Assembly (NCBI GenBank): GCA_038233815.1 | Contig: JBBSVE010000008.1 | Coordinates: 1 to 38,637 of the forward strand | Reading direction: 5' to 3' | Source: JBBSVE01 sp038233815 | Lineage (GTDB): Bacteria; Pseudomonadota; Alphaproteobacteria; Rhodobacterales; Rhodobacteraceae | Length of the DNA: 38,637 bases | Shown: piece after piece, positions 17,304-25,089 of the stretch | Layout of the letters: each line of letters begins with the position of its first letter | How positions within the stretch are numbered: the stretch's first letter is position 1 | The notes under the pieces: generated by a model | Databases searched by the model: none | What the model saw: the letters and a program-made list of their open reading frames with translations, nothing else | Told to the model about the DNA's origin: nothing | Program-made: the position numbers and the translations under genes

Positions 17304-18179
17304 ATGCGTTATGACATCCGCCTTACACTCGCGTTTCTTTACGCCAGCCCCGCGTCGAACAGCCGTCAGGTGGCTTGTCTGTTACCCCCCGACCTCCCCG
17401 GTATCCAGCGGGTGGAGCATGCCGCCCTCGCTATCGAGCCGCCACCGGACGAACGGAGCGAGCGGGCGGATTTCTTCGCCAACCGGGTGACGGCCTTCGC
17501 GCATTACGACCCGCTGCGGCGCATAGAGATGCGGCTGACGGCACGCATCGACCGGCTGGAGCCTGCGGCACAGGCGTCCGGGACGGCGCTGGCAGGGTTG
17601 GCCGAGGCGTTGGGACAGGTGCGCGACCTCGGCCCCGCCTCGCCCCTGCACTGTCTGGCGCCGTCATTCCGGGTGCCGCTGTCCGAACCCATGACGCGCT
17701 TTGCCCGCCGGGTGCTGGTGCCTGGTGTCTCCGCGGGCGACGCAGCCCTTGCAGTGGGGCAGGCGCTCCATCGCCGGATGCGATTCGATGCGGAAGCGAC
17801 CACCGTGGACACGCCCGCGTCCGAGGCGTTCGAGCGCCGGTCCGGCGTGTGTCAGGACTTCAGCCACATCCTGATCGCCTGCCTGCGCGGGCTGGGGATC
17901 CCCGCGGGCTACGTCTCCGGCTTTTTGCGGACCCAGCCGCCGCCGGGCATGCCGAGGCTGGAGGGTGCGGACGCGATGCATGCATGGGTGCGGTTCTGGA
18001 CCGGACCGGAAGGCGGCTGGGTCGGCTACGACCCCACCAACGACTGCCTCGCCGGGGCGAACCACATCACCGTGGCGCACGGCCGCGACTATTCCGACGT
18101 ATCCCCGATCAAGGGCAGCTTCCGCATCGCGGGCGGGCAGACGAGCCGTCAGTCGGTCGACGTGATCCCGCTCGGCTAG
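17304..18179 (+). CDS. Transglutaminase-like cysteine protease-fold protein
   Basis: 291 residues, a second, stand-alone transglutaminase-like protein of COG1305 type. N-terminal beta domain begins MRYDIRLTLAFLYASPASN. The triad is complete: Cys183 in SGVCQDFSH, His226 in AMHAWVRFW, Asp243 in GYDPTND. ATG 17304 is one base after the upstream stop; an open frame extends further 5' but only as a shadow of the ATP-grasp gene. The final GRDYSDVSPIKGSF is typical of this family in such clusters. It probably acts with the two fusion proteins as peptidase or amide-forming enzyme. Its TAG stop shares the palindrome CTAG (18176-18179) with the stop of dctM on the other strand. Confidence 0.87.
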   Translation: MRYDIRLTLAFLYASPASNSRQVACLLPPDLPGIQRVEHAALAIEPPPDERSERADFFANRVTAFAHYDPLRRIEMRLTARIDRLEPAAQASGTALAGLAEALGQVRDLGPASPLHCLAPSFRVPLSEPMTRFARRVLVPGVSAGDAALAVGQALHRRMRFDAEATTVDTPASEAFERRSGVCQDFSHILIACLRGLGIPAGYVSGFLRTQPPPGMPRLEGADAMHAWVRFWTGPEGGWVGYDPTNDCLAGANHITVAHGRDYSDVSPIKGSFRIAGGQTSRQSVDVIPLG

Positions 18180-19570
18180 CGGGTGATGATCTCCGGCCCC
18201 ATCAACTCCGTCGGCAGCCAGGTGGAGAGGATCGGAATGTAGGTCACGAGGATCAGGAACACGAAGAGCACGCCGAGGAACGGCAAGGCCGCACGGACCA
18301 CCGCCATCATCGGCATCGACGCGACCCCCGAGGTCACGAAGAGGTTCAGCCCCACCGGCGGCGTGATCATCCCGATCTCCATGTTCACCACCATGATGAT
18401 GCCGAGGTGGATCGGATCGATGCCAAGCTGGATCGCGATTGGAAACACCAGTGGTGCTACGATGACGATGAGGCCAGACGGCTCCATGAATTGCCCGCCG
18501 ATGAGCAGGATCACGTTGACGACGATCAGGAACGCGATGGGGCCGAGGCCCGCCGTCAGCAGCGCGTTGGCGATGTGCTGGGGCACCTGCTCGTCGGTCA
18601 GCACGTGCTTCAGGATCAGCGCGTTCACGATGATGAACATCAGCATGACGGTGAGCTTGCCCGCCTCGAACAGCGTGCGGCGCGTGTCGGCGTGAAAGAA
18701 CCCTGTGACCAGCACCCACGGATGGCGGAAGAGGCTGCGGTTCGGCTGGCCTGCAGGGGTCGCGAGCGGTCCCATGTCGCGGTAGATGAAGGTGGCCACG
18801 ACGAAGGCATAGACGGCGGCGACGGCGGCGGCCTCGGTCGGTGTGAAGATCGCGCCGGTGATACCCGGAATGCCGTAGATCCCCACCATGATGATGACGA
18901 TGAGCAACAGCCCCCAGACGGCGTCGCGAAACGAGGCCCCGACCTCGCCCCAGCCCTGCCATTCGCCCGCGGGCAGGTTCTTCACCCGCGCCATGACGTA
19001 GATCGTGGCCATGAGCATGACGCCGGCGAGGATGCCCGGAATGACGCCGGCAAGGAACATCCGCCCCACGGAGACATCGGTGGCCGACGCATAGACCACC
19101 ATCACGATGGAGGGCGGGATGAGGATGCCCAGCGTGCCTGCGTTGCAGATCACGCCGGCGGCAAAATCCTTGGTGTAGCCCGCCTTCACCATCGCACCGA
19201 TGACGATGGAGCCGATGGCGACCACCGTGGCGGGGGAGGAGCCGGAGAGTGCGGCGAAGAGCATGCAGGCGAACACCCCGGCGATGGCGAGCCCGCCGCG
19301 CAGGTGCCCGACGCAGGCGATGGAAAAGCGGATGATCCGGGTCGCCACGCCGCCGGTGGACATGAACGACGAGGCCAGCACGAAGAACGGGATCGCGAGC
19401 AGCGTGTAATGGCCCGCCATGCCCTGAAAGAAGCTCTGCGCCACGGCGGCGAGCGATGTCTCGGAGAAGATCAGCAGGAAAAGGGTGGACGACAGGCCGA
19501 GTGCAACCGCGATAGGCACCCCGATCAGCAGCAGCGCCACGATCAGGACGAAGAGAAGAAAGACCTCCAT
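18176..19570 (-). CDS. dctM: TRAP transporter large permease (DctM)
   Basis: 464 residues, very hydrophobic, about twelve membrane segments, the large channel subunit of a tripartite ATP-independent periplasmic transporter driven by an ion gradient. Seen: the start FLLFVLIVALLLIGVPIAVA, the AALSGSSPATVVAIGSI motif, the NAGTLGILIPPSI motif, and MEIGMITPPVGLNLFV near the end, all standard for DctM. It is slightly longer than typical (about 425-440) because of an insertion around residues 265-300. ATG 19570 directly follows the dctQ stop with no spacer. The 3' end overlaps the convergent transglutaminase gene by 4 bases. Substrate is probably an organic or amino acid but cannot be told from this subunit. 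Confidence 0.92.
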   Translation of the reverse strand: MEVFLLFVLIVALLLIGVPIAVALGLSSTLFLLIFSETSLAAVAQSFFQGMAGHYTLLAIPFFVLASSFMSTGGVATRIIRFSIACVGHLRGGLAIAGVFACMLFAALSGSSPATVVAIGSIVIGAMVKAGYTKDFAAGVICNAGTLGILIPPSIVMVVYASATDVSVGRMFLAGVIPGILAGVMLMATIYVMARVKNLPAGEWQGWGEVGASFRDAVWGLLLIVIIMVGIYGIPGITGAIFTPTEAAAVAAVYAFVVATFIYRDMGPLATPAGQPNRSLFRHPWVLVTGFFHADTRRTLFEAGKLTVMLMFIIVNALILKHVLTDEQVPQHIANALLTAGLGPIAFLIVVNVILLIGGQFMEPSGLIVIVAPLVFPIAIQLGIDPIHLGIIMVVNMEIGMITPPVGLNLFVTSGVASMPMMAVVRAALPFLGVLFVFLILVTYIPILSTWLPTELMGPEIITR

Positions 19571-20266
19571 TCAGACGCGCCCCCGGTGTGCGCCATCCTG
19601 CGTCTGGTAAAGCTCGTCCAGCGCCTCCTCGGCCTCATGGCTCGCGATCAGGGTGTCGGTCCGCCCTCGCACGATCCGCACGGTCGCCTGGATGAAACGA
19701 AAGAGCAGGAGCGCCACGCCCACGGGCAGCATCGCGTAGGGCACCACGTCGGGCAGCTTGCCGTAGCGGTCGCCGTCATTGATGAGGCCGGAAAGGAACT
19801 GCAGGAACTCCGGCATCGGGACCTGATCCGTCTCCATGAAGGCGCGGGTGCGGGTGGGCGTGAAGCCGGTCGGAAACCAGCGCCCCGAGGTCACGTCGAG
19901 CGAGGCGAAGGGCGCCCAGTAGTCCCACGCGCCTTTCATCAGCAGGAAGGCGTAGAGGATGCACAGCAGCCCCGAAAGGACCGCCAGCGCGCGCTTGGGC
20001 CCCGAGGGGAGCAGGTTCGTCACCGCGTCCACGCCCAGATGCATCGTGACCTTCACGCCGTAGCTGACGCCCAGCAGCACCAGCCATGCGAAAAGGACGA
20101 GCACCACCTCCAATCCCCAGATCAGGCTGGCGTTGAACAGATAGCGGCGCACCACGTTGACGAAGGTGATGAGCGTCATCAGCCCCAGAAGGACGGCCAT
20201 CGCGTTTTCCTCGAAGCCGTCAATGAGGCGCCCGAGCCGGGTGCGTCTCCAGTATCTGTCCTGCAT
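19571..20266 (-). CDS. dctQ: TRAP transporter small permease (DctQ)
   Basis: 231 residues, somewhat longer than the usual ~170-200. Integral membrane subunit with four predicted segments, including VLLGLMTLITFVNVVRRYLF and the block VLVLFAWLVLLGVSYGVK, the typical DctQ core. A periplasmic or loop insertion around residues 115-165 (FASLDVTSGRWFPTGFTPTR region) explains the extra length. The C terminus is a charged cytosolic tail. Ends exactly where dctM begins. It is separated from dctP by 83 bases carrying a strong stem-loop. Confidence 0.88.
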   Translation of the reverse strand: MQDRYWRRTRLGRLIDGFEENAMAVLLGLMTLITFVNVVRRYLFNASLIWGLEVVLVLFAWLVLLGVSYGVKVTMHLGVDAVTNLLPSGPKRALAVLSGLLCILYAFLLMKGAWDYWAPFASLDVTSGRWFPTGFTPTRTRAFMETDQVPMPEFLQFLSGLINDGDRYGKLPDVVPYAMLPVGVALLLFRFIQATVRIVRGRTDTLIASHEAEEALDELYQTQDGAHRGRV

Positions 20267-20290
20267 GGTGGTCTTTCTTCGGGGGGGAAC

Positions 20291-20335
20291 CGATCAGGGC
20301 GCGAGGTGGCCAAAGCCCAACCCGTGCCCTGATCG
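20291..20335 (-). promoter_or_regulatory. Intercistronic stem-loop between dctP and dctQ
   Basis: CGATCAGGGC (20291-20300) and GCCCTGATCG (20326-20335) form a perfect 10-bp stem; three more pairs, one a G-T wobble, extend it inward. It lies just after the dctP stop in transcript direction. A run of C rather than U follows, so it resembles a 3'-end stabiliser or partial terminator that lets the abundant binding protein be made in excess over the permease subunits. The structure is seen; the role is inferred from known behaviour of binding-protein operons. Confidence 0.5.
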
Positions 20336-20349
20336 CGTCCGGCCCGGGA

Positions 20350-21351
20350 CTACATCGAGTCGTTGATCTTCTGTGCCGCCGCGATGTTGTCGGCCCCCAC
20401 GTCCGCCTCGAACTGCTTCCACACCGGCTTCATCGCCTCGACCCAATCGGCGCGTTGCGCGGGGGTCAGCTCCCGCACTGTGCCCTTGGCGGCGATGATC
20501 GCCTGCTTGGCCTCCTCGTTCACCTTGGTCGATTCGGAGTTACGCTCCTCCGTCACCTCCTGGAGGATCTTCAGGAGCGGGTCGCGGATGTCGGGCGACA
20601 GTCCGTCGAGCCAGTCGACGCTGGCCACAACCATGTAATCTAGCACGCCGTGGTTCGTCTCCGAAATGCCGTCCTGAACTTCAAAGAACTTCTGACCGTA
20701 GATGTTGGACCATGTGTTTTCCTGCCCGTCGACGACGCCGGTCTGCAAGGCGCCGTAGGTTTCGGCGAAGGCCATCGGCTGTGCCGTGGCGCCGAGTGCG
20801 GCCATCTGGGCCACCAGCACGTCGGAGGGCTGGACGCGGAACTTCAGCCCCTTGGCATCGCCCGGCTCCAGCAGCGGCTTGTTGGCGGAGAACTGCTTCA
20901 TTCCGTTATGCCAGAACTGCAAGCCGATCAGCCCGCGCTTTTCCATGTCCTTCTTGAGGTTGGCGCCTTCCGGTCCGTTCTGGAACGCATCCACCGCGTC
21001 GATGTTCTTGAACATGAAGGGCAGGTCGAAGATGCGGTATTTCTTGGTGAAACTCTCGAACAGCGACAGCGAGGGTGCTGCCAGTTGAACGTCGCCCTGA
21101 AGCATCGCCTCCAGCACCTGCTCGTCGGTATAGAGGGTGGAGTTCGGGAACACCTCGACGCAGGCCTTGCCGTTCATCTCCTCGTCGACCCGCTTTTGCA
21201 GGAGGGCGGCGGCGATGCCCTTGGGGTGCTTGTCCATGTTGGTGACGATGGAGAATTTGATGACCGTCTCGCCCGGATCGCAGGCCGCGAAAGCGGCGCC
21301 CCCGGACAGTGACAGAACGGCGGCGATGGCCGTGGATGTCAGGATCTTCAT
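20350..21351 (-). CDS. dctP: TRAP transporter solute-binding protein (DctP)
   Basis: 333 residues, the usual length of DctP-type periplasmic binding proteins. A clear Sec signal peptide (1-22, ending AAFA) precedes the mature start ACDPGETVIKFS. Family features: FPNSTLYTDEQVLEAMLQGDVQ, GLKFRVQPSDVLVAQMAALGA with the Arg that binds the ligand carboxylate, and GALQTGVVDGQENTWSNIYG. ATG 21351 is preceded by GGGAGGAAA. The ligand is therefore probably a carboxylate, but which one is unknown. First gene of the dctP-dctQ-dctM set and divergent from acuI, whose 3-carbon acid metabolism could be related. Confidence 0.92.
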   Translation of the reverse strand: MKILTSTAIAAVLSLSGGAAFAACDPGETVIKFSIVTNMDKHPKGIAAALLQKRVDEEMNGKACVEVFPNSTLYTDEQVLEAMLQGDVQLAAPSLSLFESFTKKYRIFDLPFMFKNIDAVDAFQNGPEGANLKKDMEKRGLIGLQFWHNGMKQFSANKPLLEPGDAKGLKFRVQPSDVLVAQMAALGATAQPMAFAETYGALQTGVVDGQENTWSNIYGQKFFEVQDGISETNHGVLDYMVVASVDWLDGLSPDIRDPLLKILQEVTEERNSESTKVNEEAKQAIIAAKGTVRELTPAQRADWVEAMKPVWKQFEADVGADNIAAAQKINDSM

Positions 21352-21442
21352 GCAGTTTCCTCCCAGACTTTTTGCACGGGCGCGCTTTGGCGCCGTTTCT
21401 CGTGGATAGCGCAGGGTCTGTTACCGGACGGAAACTGGCAAG

Positions 21443-21448
21443 TAAAAT
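21443..21448 (+). promoter_or_regulatory. Possible -10 element for acuI
   Basis: TAAAAT matches the -10 consensus in five of six positions in the 212-base divergent region between dctP and acuI. The hexamer 17 bases upstream, GTTACC (21420-21425), is a poor -35. It lies about 115 bases before the acuI start. Tentative. Confidence 0.25.
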
Positions 21449-21563
21449 ATGGCCGGAGGCGCGGATTGACTGCTCGGGTTTGCCCCCGGGGCCGGTTTGC
21501 GCCAGACAGGAAGATACCAAGGCGCGCCGTGCCGCCGTGCCATCCGCCATTAAGGAGACCGCC

Positions 21564-22553
21564 ATGTTCAACGCCCTGATCGTCGAGAAGGATGCCGAAG
21601 GCGCCACCGCCGCCAGCGTGCAGTCCATCGGGCTCGACCGGCTGCCCGAGGCCGAGGTGACGGTCGCGGTCGAATATTCCTCGCTCAACTACAAGGACGG
21701 GCTGTGCCTCGGGTCGGGCGGCGGGCTGGTGCGCACATGGCCGCATGTGCCGGGTATCGATCTGGCCGGAACGGTGGAGGCATCAACCGACAATCGCTAC
21801 AGCCCCGGCGACAGGGTGGTGCTGACCGGCTGGCGCGTGGGCGAAGCGCATTGGGGCGGCTACGCGCAAAAGGCGCGGGTGCGGGCGGACTGGCTCGTGC
21901 CGCTCCCCGACGCGATCTCTACCCGGTCGGCGATGGCGGTGGGGACGGCGGGCCTCACCGCGATGCTGGCGCTTGTGGCGCTGGAGGATCACGGGCTGGA
22001 GCGGGGGCACGGCCCCGTCCTCGTGACCGGCGCATCGGGCGGGGTGGGGTCGGTCGCGACGGCCCTTCTGGCGGCGTTGGGGTTCGAGGTCGCCTGCGTC
22101 ACAGGCAGGCCGGAGAACGCGGATTACCTCACCGCACTGGGTGCCGCGCGCATCGTGGCCCGGGAGGATCTGGCCGAGACCGTGAAGCGACCGCTGGAGG
22201 CGGAGACATGGGCGGGCTGCATCGACGCCGTGGGTGGCGCGATGCTGGCGCGGGTGCTGGGGCAGATGAAATATGGCGCGTCGGTCGCGGCGGTGGGTCT
22301 GGCCGGGGGGGCGGCATTGCCCGCCACGGTGATCCCGTTCCTCTTGAGGGGGGTGAACCTGCTGGGCATCGATTCGGTGATGAAGCCTTATCCCGACCGC
22401 GTCCGCGCATGGGACCGTATCGCGCGCGACCTCCCCATGGCGATGCTGGACCGGATGGTGCAGCCCGCGACGCTGTCGGATCTTCCGCACCTTGGCGCGG
22501 AGATCCTGGCAGGTCGGGTGCAGGGCCGCGTGGTCGTGGACGTTAATGCCTGA
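21564..22553 (+). CDS. acuI: Acryloyl-CoA reductase (NADPH), YhdH/AcuI family
   Basis: 329 residues, normal for the family. Zinc-free medium-chain dehydrogenase that reduces toxic acryloyl-CoA to propionyl-CoA with NADPH; in Rhodobacteraceae it serves DMSP and 3-hydroxypropionate metabolism. Seen: SSLNYKDGLCL (39-49), the entry PHVPGIDLAGTV (60-71), the nucleotide-binding GASGGVGS at 156-163, and the NADPH-type VTGRPENADYLTALGA. The ATG at 21564 is chosen because AAGGAGA sits six bases upstream; the frame is open further 5' without a ribosome site. Divergent from dctP and convergent with the small exported-protein gene. The exact acyl-CoA substrate is inferred from the family. Confidence 0.85.
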   Translation: MFNALIVEKDAEGATAASVQSIGLDRLPEAEVTVAVEYSSLNYKDGLCLGSGGGLVRTWPHVPGIDLAGTVEASTDNRYSPGDRVVLTGWRVGEAHWGGYAQKARVRADWLVPLPDAISTRSAMAVGTAGLTAMLALVALEDHGLERGHGPVLVTGASGGVGSVATALLAALGFEVACVTGRPENADYLTALGAARIVAREDLAETVKRPLEAETWAGCIDAVGGAMLARVLGQMKYGASVAAVGLAGGAALPATVIPFLLRGVNLLGIDSVMKPYPDRVRAWDRIARDLPMAMLDRMVQPATLSDLPHLGAEILAGRVQGRVVVDVNA

Positions 22554-22557
22554 CGCG

Positions 22558-22570
22558 CCCGCGGTGCGGG
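22558..22570. terminator. Short hairpin between convergent genes
   Basis: CCCGC-GGT-GCGGG, a perfect 5-bp stem with a 3-base loop, fills most of the 18-base gap between the acuI stop and the stop of the convergent small gene. It could work in both directions, but it lacks T tracts. Confidence 0.25.
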
Positions 22571-22571
22571 A

Positions 22572-22877
22572 TCAGTTGGCGCAATAGACCCCGGCCATGT
22601 CGCCGAAGTTCTTGTAGCGCGCCCAGAAGGCGTTATCCGCATCGCGTTTGGAGACGCGGACCTTTTGCGCCGCGTCCGGGTTCTGGAACAGGCTTGCGGC
22701 GCGTTGCTGGTCGCCCCCGCCAAGGGTCATGTCCGCAACCTGCTGGATGCAGTTGCAAAGCGTCCGGTTGGCACCCGGCCGGTCGGACCGCATGCAGGCG
22801 TTTTCCACGGTGCCCGCGGATGCGCTAAGGGGAGCCGTCACCGCCATCAGGACGCCGGCCAGAAGATATTTTGTCAT
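22572..22877 (-). CDS. Small exported cysteine-containing protein of unknown function
   Basis: 101 residues. A Sec signal peptide (about 1-21, ending SASA) is followed by an ~80-residue mature protein with four cysteines (28, 41, 43 and 99) that could form two disulfides in the periplasm. The segment TLCNCIQQVAD and the final VYCAN look like a conserved compact helical fold; I recall similar short exported proteins in Rhodobacteraceae with no established function. GATGAGG precedes the ATG at suitable spacing. Codon use is like its neighbours. It stands alone between acuI and lepA and shows no operon partner. I would not give it a function. Confidence 0.7.
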   Translation of the reverse strand: MTKYLLAGVLMAVTAPLSASAGTVENACMRSDRPGANRTLCNCIQQVADMTLGGGDQQRAASLFQNPDAAQKVRVSKRDADNAFWARYKNFGDMAGVYCAN

Positions 22878-23196
22878 GTTGCTGCCTCATCTCTCGGCCC
22901 GGTTGATCCGAGCGCGTCAATGTCCCGACCGCCAGTTCGGCGACCGGAGCCGATGAAACAGACGCCGAACCGACGCCGGATTGCACACGGCATCCCATGA
23001 ATGCGCGGTCGGGGGATGAAAGTCACGCAGAAATTGTCTTGCTTTTTCAAGGCTCAGTGACCGTCAGTTCATGTGCCGCGACAGCCGCGGCGCACCGATC
23101 CGCCCCGCAAGCGATTCGCTGGGCGCTTTTCAGGCGTGTGCGGGCCGGCCCCCCAAGCCCCTTCCCGCCCAACGGGGAACCCGGTATAGCGCGCAA
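22878..23196. other. Gene-free stretch upstream of lepA
   Basis: About 319 bases between divergent genes. It should contain promoters for both, but I see no convincing -35/-10 pair. The only clear structure is the hairpin at 23072-23094, annotated separately. Open frames through it are low-complexity and not credible. No tRNA cloverleaf is present. Confidence 0.6.
23072..23094 (+). promoter_or_regulatory. Strong hairpin in the lepA leader
   Basis: Bases 23072-23080 pair with 23086-23094: nine consecutive pairs including one G-T wobble, with a 5-base loop. It lies about 100 bases before the lepA start with no T tract after it. It could be a leader structure or only a chance GC palindrome; function unproven. 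Confidence 0.3.
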
Positions 23197-24996
23197 ATGA
23201 CAAAACTCGCCCTCATCCGCAACTTCTCCATCGTCGCCCATATCGACCATGGGAAGTCGACCCTCGCCGACCGGCTGATCCAGCTGACCGGAACGGTGGC
23301 GCAGCGCGACATGAAGGCGCAGATGCTCGACCAGATGGATATCGAGCGTGAGCGGGGGATCACGATCAAGGCCAACACCGTGCGGATCGAATATCCCGCG
23401 AAGGACGGCCAGACCTACATCCTGAACCTGATCGACACGCCCGGGCACGTGGATTTCGCCTACGAGGTGTCTCGGTCCATGCGCGCGGTCGAAGGTTCGC
23501 TTCTGGTCGTGGATGCGAGCCAGGGGGTGGAGGCGCAGACGCTCGCCAACGTCTATCACGCGCTCGACGCAGGGCACGAGATCGTGCCGGTGCTGAACAA
23601 GGTTGATCTTCCCGCCGCCGAACCGGAGCGTGTGAAGGCGCAGATCGAGGATGTGATCGGGCTCGACGCGAAGGATGCGCTTGAGATCTCGGCAAAATCC
23701 GGCCTCGGCATCCCGGAGGTGCTGGAGGCGATCGTTCACCGGCTGCCCGCACCGAAAGGCGACCGCGATGCACCGTTGAAGGCAATGCTGGTCGACAGTT
23801 GGTATGATGCCTATCTCGGTGTCGTCGTGATGCTTCGTGTGATGGACGGCGTCGTGAAGAAGGGCGACCGTATTCGCATGATGCAGACCAACGCCGTCTA
23901 CGGGATCGACAAGCTCGCGGTCCTGAAGCCGCAAATGGTCGATATCGCGGAACTGGGACCGGGTGAGATCGGCATCTTCACCGCCTCGATCAAGCAGGTC
24001 CGCGACACCCGCGTTGGCGATACGGTGACGCATGAAAAGCGCGGCTGCGCGGTGGCACTGCCCGGCTTCAAACCTTCGCAGCCCGTCGTCTTCTGCGGTC
24101 TGTTTCCCGTCGATGCCGCAGATTTCGATGCGTTGCGCGACGCCATCGAGAAGCTTGCCCTGAATGACGCGAGCTTCTCGACCGAGATGGAAACCTCGGC
24201 CGCACTCGGGTTCGGCTTTCGCTGCGGGTTTCTCGGGCTGCTGCATCTCGAGGTGATCCGCGATCGGCTGGAGCGCGAATATGACATCGACCTCATCACC
24301 ACTGCCCCTTCTGTGGTCTACCGCCTGTTCATGCGCGACGGCGAGGTGCGCGAGTTGCACAACCCCGCCGATATGCCCGACCTCACGCTGGTCGACCATC
24401 TCGAGGAGCCGCGGATCAAGGCCACGATCCTCGTTCCCGACGAGTATCTCGGCGACATCCTGAAGCTTTGTCAGGACCGGCGCGGCATTCAGCTCGACCT
24501 CTCCTATGCCGGGTCGCGGGCCATGGTGGTCTATGATCTGCCGCTGAACGAGGTGGTGTTCGATTTTCACGATCGGCTCAAATCGGTGACGAAAGGCTAT
24601 GCGTCGTTCGATTATGTGCTGACCGATTATCGCGAGGACTTCCTTGTGAAGATGTCGGTTCTGGTGAACGACGAGCCTGTCGACGCTCTCTCCATGATGG
24701 TGCACCGCGACCGGGCCGAAGGGCGGGGTCGCGCGATGGTGGAGAAGCTGAAGGAGCTGATCCCGCGCCATATGTTCAAGATCCCGATCCAGGCCGCCAT
24801 CGGCAGCCGCGTGATCGCGCGGGAGACGTTGTCGGCGATGCGCAAGGACGTCACGGCCAAATGCTATGGCGGCGATGCCACGCGGAAGAAGAAGCTGCTG
24901 GAGAAGCAGAAGGCCGGAAAGAAGAAGATGCGCCAGTTCGGCAAGGTGGAGATCCCACAGGAGGCCTTCATCAGCGCGCTCAAGATGGACGGCTGA
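23197..24996 (+). CDS. lepA: Elongation factor 4 (LepA), back-translocating GTPase
   Basis: 599 residues, the same length as E. coli LepA. Ribosome-associated GTPase related to EF-G that acts on stalled or mis-translocated ribosomes and in 30S biogenesis. Seen: P-loop AHIDHGKSTL (about 12-21), switch motif RERGITIKA, DTPGHVDF, and NKVD for guanine specificity. The C-terminal LepA-specific domain ends ...KKKLLEKQKAGKKKMRQFG, a basic tail typical of the family. The start MTKLALIRNFSIVAHIDHG is the family's normal N terminus; an open frame further 5' is not used. Single-gene unit, followed by a GC hairpin. Confidence 0.97.
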   Translation: MTKLALIRNFSIVAHIDHGKSTLADRLIQLTGTVAQRDMKAQMLDQMDIERERGITIKANTVRIEYPAKDGQTYILNLIDTPGHVDFAYEVSRSMRAVEGSLLVVDASQGVEAQTLANVYHALDAGHEIVPVLNKVDLPAAEPERVKAQIEDVIGLDAKDALEISAKSGLGIPEVLEAIVHRLPAPKGDRDAPLKAMLVDSWYDAYLGVVVMLRVMDGVVKKGDRIRMMQTNAVYGIDKLAVLKPQMVDIAELGPGEIGIFTASIKQVRDTRVGDTVTHEKRGCAVALPGFKPSQPVVFCGLFPVDAADFDALRDAIEKLALNDASFSTEMETSAALGFGFRCGFLGLLHLEVIRDRLEREYDIDLITTAPSVVYRLFMRDGEVRELHNPADMPDLTLVDHLEEPRIKATILVPDEYLGDILKLCQDRRGIQLDLSYAGSRAMVVYDLPLNEVVFDFHDRLKSVTKGYASFDYVLTDYREDFLVKMSVLVNDEPVDALSMMVHRDRAEGRGRAMVEKLKELIPRHMFKIPIQAAIGSRVIARETLSAMRKDVTAKCYGGDATRKKKLLEKQKAGKKKMRQFGKVEIPQEAFISALKMDG

Positions 24997-25002
24997 TGCC
25001 GG

Positions 25003-25032
25003 TGCAAGTGCGGCGGGAAGTTCCGCCGTGCA
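25003..25032 (+). terminator. Stable GC hairpin downstream of lepA
   Basis: CGGCGG (25011-25016) pairs with CCGCCG (25023-25028) over a 6-base loop; TGCA at 25003-25006 and 25029-25032 can add four pairs across a small bulge, or wobble pairs can extend the stem directly. It starts 7-12 bases after the lepA stop. There is no U run, so termination would be weak or factor-aided. Confidence 0.4.
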
Positions 25033-25089
25033 ACCTGCCGTTGCCAGCGCTATGGTGCGGCAATCCCTGCCAGATGGACGGACCGACCC

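Noticed and set aside
17375..20332. Long plus-strand open frame (985 codons)
   Set aside because: Runs antisense through dctM and dctQ; extremely His/Asp/Glu-rich low-complexity protein and no ribosome site. Real genes occupy the other strand.
22878..23196. tRNA or small RNA upstream of lepA
   Set aside because: No cloverleaf, no T-loop GTTCGA-type motif, and the only structure is a single hairpin.
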